A stretch of 64,000 nucleotides of DNA from Linyphia triangularis (taxonomy: Eukaryota > Arthropoda > Arachnida > Araneae > Linyphiidae). How positions within the stretch are numbered: position 1 is the first letter of the stretch; every line of letters starts with the position of its first letter. The notes under the pieces were generated by a model. The model saw only the letters and a list, made by a program, of their open reading frames with translations, was not told the DNA's origin and did not search any database. The DNA lies in the NCBI GenBank assembly GCA_963978545.1, contig OZ021729.1, positions 91,108,466-91,172,465 on the forward strand, read 5' to 3'. A program made the translations under genes and the position numbers. Below are positions 36,926 through 49,600 of this stretch, piece after piece.

Positions 36926-37330
36926 CCTGCCACAAACAAACGCAATCGAAGGTAATATAAATAATTAAAAAATAATAATAATAATAATAAAGATATTCGA
37001 CAGATTGATGGCCGAGATATAAATTCTTAAATTTCATTTGTTAAAAAGAGCACAGTTTAAAATGTCATTGATTAACTTTAATTAATGGCATTTTATCTGT
37101 CACACAACATCAAAAACATTTTTCATTTTTTTTCTGAAAAATTTAGCGTTAATGAGCATTGAAAGACTGACAGTCAATCGAAAGAACATTTTTACGGTTC
37201 TTTCCAAAAACCATTCTCGTAGTTCGAAGTTTCACAACCTTAACTGTGATAACCATCAGCTGATTCGCCTTTTGTTTGTTTACTAGGTGACCGAAACGCC
37301 ATCTGACGGTACTCAATATAAAGTGGAAGA

Positions 37331-37513
37331 ATGTTCGGAAACTGGAGAATTATTGTTCAGTTCCTTCTCTGTCAGCGTGGTATGATTGTTCCTTTTTTCA
37401 CCAGCTGCGAACATCTGTTTTTCGCTTATGGGCTTCGAATCTTCGGCCAGGAAAATTACGTTCGTTTGTTCTCAGTGTATTGCGAGTTTCGTTTGAAGAT
37501 CATATATATCTGA
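37331..37513 (+). other. possible upstream ORF before the LC3C-like start
   Basis: An ATG at 37331 opens a 60-codon ORF that stops at 37513, 30 bases before the main ATG at 37543 and in another frame. The sequence 37250-37540 is less AT-rich than its surroundings and probably covers the promoter and 5'UTR. If the transcript starts upstream of 37331, this ORF could reduce translation of the main frame. The transcription start is not visible, so this is tentative. Confidence 0.3.
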
Positions 37514-37542
37514 CTATTATTTTTTTCTTTGTTGTGGAAACT

Positions 37543-37684
37543 ATGTTCGCCATTCAGAGACATAGCTGTGCCTATTGCGAAAAGCCGGTCGCTTGGCCGA
37601 AAATTGTGAACGTAACTTTGCTACCACCACCGAAAACTTCTCCACAACAGCGTCGAAAAACTTTCAAAGAAAGACGTTCTTTGG
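37543..37684 (+). CDS. MAP1LC3C: LC3C-like exon 1
   Basis: ATG at 37543 (context aaactATGt). It codes 47 residues plus one base and ends ...ttgg|GTAAGT (donor at 37685). The single left-over G joins the next exon's CA to make Ala, giving RRSLAMRK. Exon identity rests on KTFKERRSL matching the LC3 first helix. The first 30 residues have no clear counterpart, so an upstream coding exon or a downstream true start cannot be excluded. Confidence 0.85.
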
Positions 37685-40600
37685 GTAAGTTTTAAACATT
37701 CACATTTTTTTCTTCTTCATAAATTAGTGGTTCACTTGCGAAAGTAGCTATCGCAACTAAAAATCAAAACTGAACAAGAACCATATTTTCTAAAGTTTGT
37801 CAAAAATATTTAGATTGAAATATTTAGTTTGCTGTTATGAAATCTTTGTGCTAATAAAATTAAACGATATTTGTCTTTTCTGTATAATCATTTGAAATGG
37901 ATACAAGGACTATTCCACGGAAATAGGACATGGTGTGTCCCGCACGTGACAATTGGGTTTAAATAAAACTTGGTATTTAAAAAGTTTATGACAAAATTTG
38001 TGTGCTTATAAAGTCGCCCTACTTGAGTGTTATTATCAGACCATCACAAATTCTAAAACTTCGTTCTTACGAAAAAGATCTACAAGCAAATATAGTTTAA
38101 AGAGTAGTCTGAATGTCCTGCATGTGACTGTGGAATAACCCATAAACTGGTTTTGCGGTTAATGGTCAATTCAAATGGTATCCAAATTTAAATTAATTCA
38201 AATTTATAATGGCCGATCAAACGGTAGCGTGCTAGCTTCTAGACCAGTGCTAGAAGTGTGGGTAGACGCGTCCCCCCACTTTTCAAGAAAATACCCATGC
38301 GTCTCCCCACTTCTAAAATTACTGAAATCCACCCCCCCCCCCCCACTTTTAAAAACACTCGATTCGTCTAAAAACTAATGCAGAAAAATAACATCAACCT
38401 TTCAATGTAGTGACACCGAGAAAAAGTGATTTAAAGTTTTCAGAAGTTTAAAAAAAATACGGTATATCAAATATGCATTATATTACTTTGTATAATAAAG
38501 ATATAAGTATTTTTATTAACAAATGCTGTTACACTTGGTCAACATTTAACTTTGGAGGAATTTCCTTTCAAGTAAAATTTTTATTCTTGTTTCATAAAAA
38601 GACAAGCTATTAAAAAAAAAAAATTATTTTAAGTTCTCAATTTAATTTAATGAAATTATGCACATTTTGAAGCACTATTTAAATCTAAATAACCAGTAAT
38701 GTATAAAATGTTGAATTATTATTTCACTTTATCTCTTGCTTCCAAGTAAAAAAACCTATTAACAGAATATTCTTTAAAATAGCAATAAATTTTGAACCCT
38801 TGTTATGCTAGTGTTAAGAGGTAAAAATCGTTCCCTTACTAATTAATATCTTCATTATAAGATACGAAATTATAAAATGCATCGTTGGGGGAAGGAGAGG
38901 CCTTGTACTTATCACCAACTCCCCCCACTTTTTTATTTCCCACTTCTACTACTGTTCTAGACCGCGTAGTTGCGGGTTCTAAGGCATGAGTGTTAGTAAA
39001 TGTATGTTGGAATGACGAATGTTTCGGCAGATTATAGCGTTGCTGACGGCGCCAGATAATCTGAAAACAACCAACCAATCAAACTTATAATGAAGTGTTT
39101 GTAATATTTTAATTTGATACTTCAAACACGGCAAGGAATGAAGTTTCCCCAATTGTTTTACCTCGCCGATAAAACATTTTAGTAAATTTAAAAGTATTTT
39201 TATAAGTAATGGAATATGTCGGCCCGGCTTTTGAAAATTTAAAGTGGGTTAAAGTGCTATAATAGGCAAGAAAGTTAACTATAATATGTTTTAAATTATT
39301 CATTGGAACAGAAAATAATGCAAAACTATTAACAATTCAGTAAGAAATTAATTTCCACTTGTTGAAAAATTATAGTTCGAACTTTGGCCTTTTCGCAACC
39401 CCCCCTGTAAATAATCCTAGCTGTGTCCTTTTGCTCCTTTTAATTTTCTGGGAAAGGTACGTTTAGGAAACTTTTTTTAGTATAAAAAATAATTGTGCAT
39501 AGACATCTTTAAGATGTATACTGCGGTAAATACATTTATTTATTCGTTTTTCTACTCAAGTAGCATAACCAGTAGCGGTAACACAAGCAGAATTCCCTAA
39601 ACTTATAATGGCTTGAAAGATATGGATCTTGATTTAATCGTATTCCGGTCCTTCGTGTTGCACCAAGACATCATTAATATAACTAACCAACCTGTCTGTT
39701 TAATGCGGCATTGTTCAAAATTTAATAGTTTTCGTATTGAGGAACGATGTAGTATTAATTAAAATAGTAATTTTAGTTTCAACGGTAGACGCAAAATCTC
39801 TCCCCCCCCCCCTAAAAAAAGTAATGTTTTTTATTGGTATTGATAGCTTTTTAAAACATTTTAAAGTTTCCATAAAAAAATCTTTCTTAACTATATGGGT
39901 ATTAAAAAAAACGTATTAGGTATATTTAAAAAACGTCTCTAAATATTGAAAGGTACGAAAACCTTTTGCATTTATAGCCGATCAAACGGTATAGTGGTTA
40001 GCGTGCTAGCTTCTAGACCGCGAGGTTGCGGGTTCCGAGTCCCGTGTTAGGCATGGGTGTTTGTAAATGTTGACTTGTCTAATGACGAATGTTTCGGCTC
40101 ATTATAGCCCTCGTGTTGCTGACGGCGCCAGATAATCTGAATACAACTAACCTTTTGCATTTATATAAATACCTGCTATTAGGTGTAAGAAATTCCTTCA
40201 TGTACACTGTTAGAAATTTTGTTCCACCTTGCATCAAAATTTGGTAACTATTTAGCTGCAACCAACATTTTGTGCTTAGTTTCACGCTTTAATTGTGCTT
40301 TCAGTCAGTCCAAGGTAGCAAAATGGGTACCAATTTTTGGTGCTAAGTGGATCCAAATTTTTACAGTGTACTTATGTTTAACTCCTATAGAGGTTTTGCA
40401 AGAAGGCTTTGGCATTTCATTTTTCACCGTAGGTAAAAAAAAAAAATACCCGAATGAAATAGCTCCGAAAAACACGTTTTTGCTAGTTGAGCTATTTCAG
40501 TGATTCTCAACCTTTTTTTTTTGTTGTTGCGGTACACTTTTAACGATTTCAAAATTTGGCGGCACACAAAGAAAAAGAAGTTTAAAAGTTGTTAACTTAC

Positions 40601-43600
40601 CTATAATACACTGCGTAAAATAGTTTATGATAATAATTTGGAATGTAAAATAACATAATATGTACTGCAAAAACAAAAGTACGTTTATTAAGGGATGAAT
40701 TACAAATGAATAATAATACTCTTAATGAGAAATTTGAGCTTGATGTTTTTTGATAATTTCATTTATATTTGGTCGTAAAAATGACAATGCTACTCTCATA
40801 TCGTCTTCTGCATTTAAGTCTCGATCTTTTTTTCGTTTTTATGTTGGTTAATACTGAAAATCCGAATTCACACGAATAAGATGTAGAAAATTGTAAGAAT
40901 GTGTGCTTTCCAAACATCAGACAACAAGACTTACACAGATGCAGGGTGTTGTACGTAAAAAACTAGATTAAAAAATAGGTCAAAAACGAGACACAGAGAA
41001 ATATGTAACGAGGAGGTGAAAGTGAATCGTTACAATATTCACATAAGTACTTTTCTTTAATTTAAACTTTACTCGTAATAAAAAGAAGCATTATAATTTT
41101 TACTATATACATTTTCAAAATTTGGCGGCATAGTGGTTGAGAATCACTGAGCTATTTCAATCGGGTATTTTTACTTGCGAAAAGGAACCTTTTTTTTTTT
41201 AACCCTTTGCACTCCAGTGTCGCCTCTCAGGCGCCACACGATTGGATGCCAAACCACGAGAGGACCATTAGGTGTGATGCGGAAATTCGATGCAAGGCCA
41301 ATGACTGTGTTTAGTTTCTATGAAGCAAATCCATAAACACCAGCCGAACCTAAAATGTCTCGAGTTGCTGATTCCTCCGCGCGAAAAAGGCCTGGAGTGC
41401 AAAGGGTTAAAAAGTATTTTAAGGAATGGGCTTAAGAGAAAACGTTGTTACGGTCAAAGATTTATCTAAACTTGCTTGAATTTCGCTTGTCGAGTTTTTG
41501 CATCAAGCGTTAAAATAATTTGTGATTTTTCAGCAATGAGGAAGATCGAGTCTTCAGAGATCCTCACCAAGTTCCCGAAAAAAGTTCCTGTAAGTATTTA
41601 TTATGGAGACTTTTATATTAAGGTTTAAATGCGTCCTTTTGCCTAACCCATGTGCATGTATTCAGAGTTCCCACTGTTATTAAAAGTGCTTAATATTTTT
41701 TAACATGTTTTCAAGGCCTTGGAAATGCTTAGAGGTCCTTAAAAGTCGATTGTTGCGGATGTTGTGTGCCCAACTGTAAAATTTATAAAAATACAACTCG
41801 GACTTGCTATCTCGACGTGACTTATCCGCACCGTATCGGAATTTTGACACATTTATATTACTCGTGTGGCAACTTGTAACTTTTTGGGTCGAATATACTT
41901 TATTAAAAATTTGTATATTGACATGATGCCTGCAAACAAATTTTCAGATGTCCTTAAAAACATTATTTTGGTCCTTATTGCTTTTCATTCTGTGATTTGG
42001 CCGACCAAACGGTATAGTGGTTAGCGTGCTAGCTTCTGGACCGCGAGTTTGCGGGTTCCGTGTTAGGCATGGGTGTTTGTAAATGTATGTTGGCTTGTCT
42101 AATGTTTCGGCGTATTATAGCCCTCGTGTTGCTGCCAGATAATCTGAATCCATTCTGTGATTTGAGTGGGAACCCTGTATATAGGTCCAAGTATTTGTGA
42201 GATGTCCCAATCCTAATTAAGTGGGATAGTATATTCCAGTCACTGATCTAATTACAGAATTCAATTTGTGAAATTTAAAAATAATGCAACTGTAAACATT
42301 CAAATTTGACAGAAGTATAGGAATGCATTGTAATGTAGTATTCAATTTCTAAAGGAATCTGTCGTCCACCTGATGGCTGTGTGGCGAGCTCTCTGGCATC
42401 GCATGCCAAAGCTGCTCGATTCTAATCCTGGGTTAGGCATGGATATTTGTTGTGGTTCGGAATCCACGTTAAGCTGTTGGTCCCTGCCTGACTAGCCGCT
42501 ATTGTGCACAAATAGGTCGTTAAGAGTACAAATCAACCTAGTATCTAAATGAAGTGGGCTAGAAGGTTTTAACAGAGCGAGTCGAGGGACTTCCTAGGAA
42601 ATTCAACTGCAGATCATATTTTGTCGAAGTAGTTTCTCCAATAATTATTTACAATATTTATTAAATAATATCGTAAAATATACGTTATTGTACATTAAAA
42701 GAAAAAAACAACATAAATCAAAACGTAACAATTTGAGAAAATGTATCCCAATACAATTCAAGTTTTATTTGTTACTTGCAATTACCCACGTTAAACTGTG
42801 GTCAGCATAACTCCCGAACGGATTGGCCTTTTGCATACGGATTAGTGGTGGCTATCGGATGAACTGCTTATCGAAAAACATATCACTAATTTTGACGGTG
42901 ATTTTTTGCCAATAATTGTTGCCGAACTGGCCATTTTTTTTTTAAATAAGGAAAATATGAAAACGAATACTGTAAATTACACTAACCCATTTTAAATTTG
43001 AAAGCAGTGACCAAGACGACCAAACGGTATAGTGGTTAGCATGCTAGCTTCTGGATCGCGAGGTTGCGGGTTCGAATCCCGTGTAGGGATGGGTAAATGT
43101 AGGCTTGTCAAATGACGAATGTTTCGGCGCATTATAGCCCTCGTGTTGCTGACGGCGCCAAATAATCTGAAAACAACCAAAGCAGTGACCAGTTTTAAAT
43201 GTAATTGAAAGTTGTGCCTATTTATTACCCTGGACCTTAAGCCCGAGGGTATTGTTTTCAATTGGTTAAAAGTGTGGTCTGGTGTCCGTCCCCATTTGAT
43301 GTTTGGGCATGCGCAGAAAAGGCATTGTGTTCGCATAAAAAAATATGTATGCTGATGTTGTATCGATGTTTTATGAAACTCGAATAAAAAAAAATTGTAA
43401 TGGGCTTGGACTTAAGACCTAGGGTAAACTGTGTATCGGCCCAAAGACGATTATTTATACTTGTTTTAATTATAGTATTAAAAGGTAGTTAAATAAATTT
43501 GTAGATACAATATCTGCTTGTGTTTTTATAATTAACTTCTTTCTATTTTCATTTTGATTAACAGAGTATTGCTACTCGTGAAGCTCTTGCGCTCTGAAAA

Positions 43601-46600
43601 ATCCGATACCATTTTTCTAATCAAGGGTGAAACCAGTAAACCCAACGCAAACCGGTTATTTTTTTCCTAATTTTGTTTTTAGGATAGTGTTCTCTTATCT
43701 TGTAACTAAAAACAAAGTGAGTGTATTGATATCTCCATTTACTTTCCCTTGACCTTATAAATAAATCTCGTGCCAACAGATATATGCGCATTCGTGGAAT
43801 ATTTTTATCGCATCGATAATGAGGAAGATCTGACACACATTTTTTTTTTCAATGTTAACGTCGGATTGATTTGCTCATTGCTTGCGAAACGAAATTCTTT
43901 TGATCGTTACATTGATGTAGTGAGACGCCTGGGAATTTAAGAGCGTTCAGAAGAATGACTTTTTTTTGTTAGTTAACCGATTATATATTGTATTTTATTG
44001 TTGAGGGACATGAAATTCATTGGGTTTCCTCAACGTTCTTAAATTGCGGTTTTCTCTTTTCTATTGTGCTGCCATCTACTGCAGACTAGCGCGCAACTTC
44101 CACAATGTTAGGACTATATTTTTTTAGCCTAATTTGGAACAAACAACATATGCAATTATAAATAAGTTATTCGTCAGAATGGTAGGTCTTTAAATTGGCA
44201 TATTCCTTGTCAATTTCGGTTCAGTGTAAAATGAGAAAAGGTTCGTCACACCATCCAAAACCCAGGTAGAATAGCAGTATTGGCCAATTTTGGAAACGGG
44301 GAAGATTGACCAATCCTAGTCACGACTTTTTTTTTTTAAATAAACATGTCAAATATATTACAAAACAATTTGTTAGCCCTCCGTTCTTTCTTGTAAAAAA
44401 ATATTTCAATTTTAAAACTGCTTCAACATTTTGAAACTTTCAGTATATATTATCCAGCATTGGACATGATTGGCTAAAATCCGTAACAACGTCCGGTTTA
44501 CAACAGTCAACATCGCGATTGGCCAGTGTTATTTTGCAACATGCAAGTTTGAAAATACAATGCTATTATGTCAGCAATTATACTTTAAAATTCAGCTCTT
44601 TTATTTGAATCTGGAATTGCAAACCAAGTTGAGACTATTTAGATTTCCTACGTTTGATTCGTTTTTAAACCTACATTCGATATCTTTGCGTATTGCTTAA
44701 ACGTCGAATGAAAGTATTCAAATTAGGCATGCAAGATGGGCAAAATAGCGTAACATTCGATCCTTCAAACTTTTTATAGGATACAAGTTTTTAACACTAG
44801 ATTTACTAGCTATTTAAATATACATATTTCTACCAAAACCTGGTGTCGTGTTATTCGTGTGTTGAATGAAGCTAGAAACAAGAATGTTAGTGCCTCGTAC
44901 ACTTACAAAGTAAGTGCTTGTAAAAATCTCGGGGAAAATGCATTGTATTCCGCGGTGGCCAGCAACGCTGGGCCCGTGTCCTAAATAAATACTGCGCGTA
45001 ATCGACTCAATGCCGACTAAAGAACGAACGAAAGACGCATGGGCCGCTATATGTACTGCTTCAGTCTCATGATTCTCCCGAAATCATATTTCTGTGCCCA
45101 TAAAACATTGCAGTACCCATCAATTGTTATAGCTGCCCCAATGTCATTTCCTCACGGAATTTCTTCATAGCACCAGTCATTTCGACTGGTACAAGTGTCA
45201 ATAACAAATATTTATTATGAATATATATAAAGTAACATTAAGTTCATAAAATGTATTCTCTACTAATGGGTACCAAGAGTCATAACATCATTTCGGAAAG
45301 CAAATGTTACATGTAGTAGGAATTTTGAATTGAAATTGCACGACCAGTTAAAATGACTGTTCTGGTAAATCTAGTGTTAAAGAGTTGTAGATAGTTCTTT
45401 CTCGAATTCATGGCAGAATTCACGCCTGCCTGCTACATGCCATGAGTTGGATTCCCTATATAGGATTTCTGTGCACTTGTTTTAAATATAAGCAGTCTTG
45501 GACCATTCAATTTCTAATTCCTTATCATCAATCCCCAGCTGTGCTCCAAATATTTGAAAGTGACTAAGAATGGATTTCTTCGATTGACAGGTTCAATTTC
45601 CGATTGCAGACATTCCTCTCAAATTCGTCTTTTGTCGGATCCACCTCAATACCAGTCTCGTTTCAAACTTCCATTCTTTCATTATATATACATTTTTTTT
45701 TTCATTCGGTGACATACCATATTCATTTAGTCACGATCGTCAGAACTTCTATCGGTAGGTATAACCGGGTTCGAATCCTGGATTAAGCAGCATGGTGGAT
45801 GTTCTTTTGAATAACTCAAGTGCAGTCCTGGACTGATAAGCCATTATTCTTAAAAAATAATTTGTTGAGGGTACAGACCAATCAATGGGTCGCATGCATA
45901 TTCATAAAAAAAAAAAAAAAAAAAAAAAAATTGCTACTTTATTTAATATTACTCTAGTTTTCTTGTACTTTAAAAATGGAGTTTTCTCCCATCCGAAATG
46001 CGTGGCAGTTCTTCTTACGATATCCAGGAAAGACACCTTCGTTGAGTTTCGGAAAAGCTGTTTTGTCGAAATATTGGTTAAAGTGATTACCAATTAGTCA
46101 CTTTGCATCCTTGAAAACTTTTTCAAAACTCCTTCAAAACTTTTATTGCACATGACTAACAGAATTCCAAATTTTTTGCTTCCAGCCTTTACTGTTTTTA
46201 TAAATTTAATTGAATGGACCATTTGCATGACGTCAGACTGCTATTTCGAAATTTTTTGACGTCACCTTCAAAATGTGACCAATCATAATGACACCTTTCA
46301 AATATGAATTCAAATTTTGAGAATTTTTATGTTTCATTCACTAATAAGGAAGCTGCATGTCGTAAGTCATTTTGGTGGGTCGATATTTTCCATAACGCAA
46401 GGAAACTTTGTAGATAAATTGGTAAAAAGTATATGGTTTTTCTTTATTGTATGGTTTAATCTTTAATTGCTGTGGCTGGTTGGTTTAATACTTTAGGTGC
46501 AAAGTGAATCGTACTGCTCCAAAAACTTAAAGAACATCGATTTAAAATAAATTTAGTATAGGTAAAATATATAAAAGTCAAATATGAAATATTTTAACGG

Positions 46601-49600
46601 GAAATGTCCATGAAAAATTACTCGCGATCTGTCAAACTGCATACAGCAGTTACAGGTTAAATCGTGGCACGATTTATTGAAGACTAAAAAAAAATCTGCT
46701 TAAAATTTTGAAATGCCATTGGATGAAAATTAAAACTTATTTTTGTTTAATTTGACAAAAGTTTAAATTTTAAAACGGTCTCTGTTTCTGGGAAAATTAT
46801 TAAAACATACTTGTCACCAGCGCTATTGAAGTTGTTTAGTCCGTTACTTAAAATGAGATTTTTATGTCGATTCCTCTGTCGACCGTAAAGCTATAAAAGG
46901 ACCGACGTGAAAGCGATATTAATCCATTAAAGACTACTTTGAAATGAATAATAAACAGTCATATTTTTTTTGGAAAACAATTTTTTTGATTTTTAAGAAA
47001 CGCTAAGTAGAACCAGAATCGCAATTTATTAGCAAAGAAAAAAACTAAAATTTCGACGATTGGGGTCTTAATCCTCTCGCTGCGTGAAACGCTTCCTGTC
47101 AGACATCTTTAAGCTTTGAAACGTGCGCGTAAAATATGGCAAAAAGTGCTTCGCAGGAATGTGGACATCTAACACCATCTGTTAACACCATCGATATAGA
47201 TAAACAACTGGATAGACTGCCGACCAAACGGTATAGTGGTTAGCGTGCTGGCTTCTAGACCGGGAGGTTGCGGGTTCCGAGTCCCGTGTTAGGCATGGGT
47301 GTTTGTAAATGTATGTTGGTTTGTTAAATGACGAAATGTTTCGGCGCATTATAGCCCTCGTGTTGCTGACGGCGCCAGATAATCTGAATACAACCAACCA
47401 ACCGGATAGACTGCTCCATTGTCAACGCAAAGTGAAAAACGCGCCGGGGATTGTGAAGCTGGTGGGATGATTAACCAATCATGGTTCACTTTTATAGTTG
47501 GATGGGAATGCGAAAAACCTTGTAAAGTGTTATATATTAAAGAGTATATATTTTTTTGCACATTATTACTAATTAAGGTTTATTATTGACATTTCTGCTG
47601 TGTTACGACCCAAAATTTTATTTTCAATCCTCGGCAATCTGTATTTTTTTATCCCATCAACGGCATCTGACAACGGCCTCATTTTCCCACCGTTAAGCAG
47701 TCTATCCAGTTAACAGATTTGAATAAACAATTAAACATCGTTGAAAAACCAAAATTAAACCATGAAAGGGGAAAGAGTGGGTTGCACAGTTAAATAGACG
47801 GCAAAAATGCATCTTCGCGGAAATCGCGGGATATGCAGTTTGTGGGTTAATGGAGGTTAATGTTTAGTCTGTAAGGCAAGCATATACTAACAATTTCTTG
47901 GTTTCTTTTGAGATCAAGGGTAATATTCTCTAGAGTGTGCAGAAATAATGCTTTGAAATTTGTCACAAGCAACAGCGATTTGATGCTAACTTTTATTGAC
48001 TAACTTATTAATTTTAATGTTTTTCTTCAATCAATTTGACTCAATTGGATCAAAAATAGCCGGATACCTCAGCAAGGTTCCCACTCTAATTACGGAATGA
48101 AAATCAATGACTTTTAAGGACCTAAATAATGTTTTTAAGGACCTTTAAAAATTTGTTTCCAGGCATCTTGCCGCTATACATAAATTTTTACTAAAGTATA
48201 ATCTAAGCAAAAAAGTTACAAGTTGGTGCATGAGTAATACGAACATATAAGAGAATTTCGATACGGTGCGGATATAAACTGCGGTCACGCAGGGAATGGC
48301 AAGTAGTCCGGGAGCAAATGTAATCCCGTGGGCCACTTCATGATGCAAACATGTGGGTGGTGTCATTCTCTTCGTATGAATGCGTAGAAAATGAAATCCG
48401 ATGGTGGGTACCTGGCATCCCGGTACGAGTGGCGCTACAGTCGAAAATCCAAAATGGCCGCCACCGTACCACCTAACGTGCATTTTTGTCGAATAATGGC
48501 TTCCCAACTCGTTTTACTAATTAGTTGACTATAAGAAAACTTGTAGGAAATAAAATTTCCTTTCCAATGGTATATAACACATGCATGTTAGGTTAAATTA
48601 CACATTTCAAAATGGCCGCCGCATCGCGATCTTAAGTACGTTTTTCAGGTTGGTTGGTTTGTACGCTCAGCGATCTATTCATGTGCATAATAACGGCTAA
48701 TCAGGCCGAGAACTGCAGCTGAACGTGGATTTCGAACCACAAAGAACATCCATGCCTACCCCGGGATTCGAACCCGGCACCCTTAGCGTGAAAAGTTAGA
48801 GCACTAACCACACAGCCATCAAGTGGGCAGTGCGTTTTTCAGAGTAATAGCTTCTCATTGTGCTTTATTCACTTGTTAACTATTGGGAAACTGAAGGAAA
48901 TAAAATAAATTTTATAATGGAATATCTACCTAGTCAAAATTTAAGATGGCCGCTGCATTATTGTTGCTGGAACGTCTTTTCAGATTAATAGCTTTCGGGT
49001 GGGCTATAGGAACATGTTGGTTATCAGACAATTTTTTGGAAATAAAAAGCCTTCTGACAGTAGTAGCACTTTTACATTGTCACTCCAAGATTTAAAATTC
49101 AAAAAGGACACCATTATTGGGCATCTCTTTGAGACTCTAATAATAGTTTCCACATTATATTATAAGATAAATGAGCATCACAGAGAGTTAATATTTACAG
49201 ATTGGACAGTAAAATAAAGCCTTGGCACTTTTCACAAGTAAATAAACTACGGCAGCTCAATATTGATGTGACAAAGTTTATTAACATTTGGAATGTGAAT
49301 GTCACAAAAGAGTGTAACAGTGTAATAGTTTTTTTCATACCTATATAACAAATGGTGTAAACAATATTAAGATTTTTCATTATCTTTAAGTAAAATTATC
49401 ATCTTCATCCTCATCTTCCTCATTATCATTCATCATCGGGTCAACAATTGCAGTGTTGTCACATAGTCATCATCTCTACCACATGAGCATATCTTTGTAC
49501 AAGGCATATTGTTGATATTGCAACGGCAGAGAAGGCCACACCAATGCTTCAGACAGGAGCACTTAGTCAACTCTAAGGGCCCCTGTGGAGCACAATTTTC

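Noticed and set aside
37480..37542. Longer N-terminus for the LC3C-like protein starting at 37480
   Set aside because: The codon there is TTG, not ATG; 37543 is the first ATG in frame.
48145..48507. 120-codon minus ORF with a near copy on the + strand at 51986-52207
   Set aside because: The similarity is explained by the inverted arms of the transposon. The frame breaks in the second copy and no protein family was recognised.
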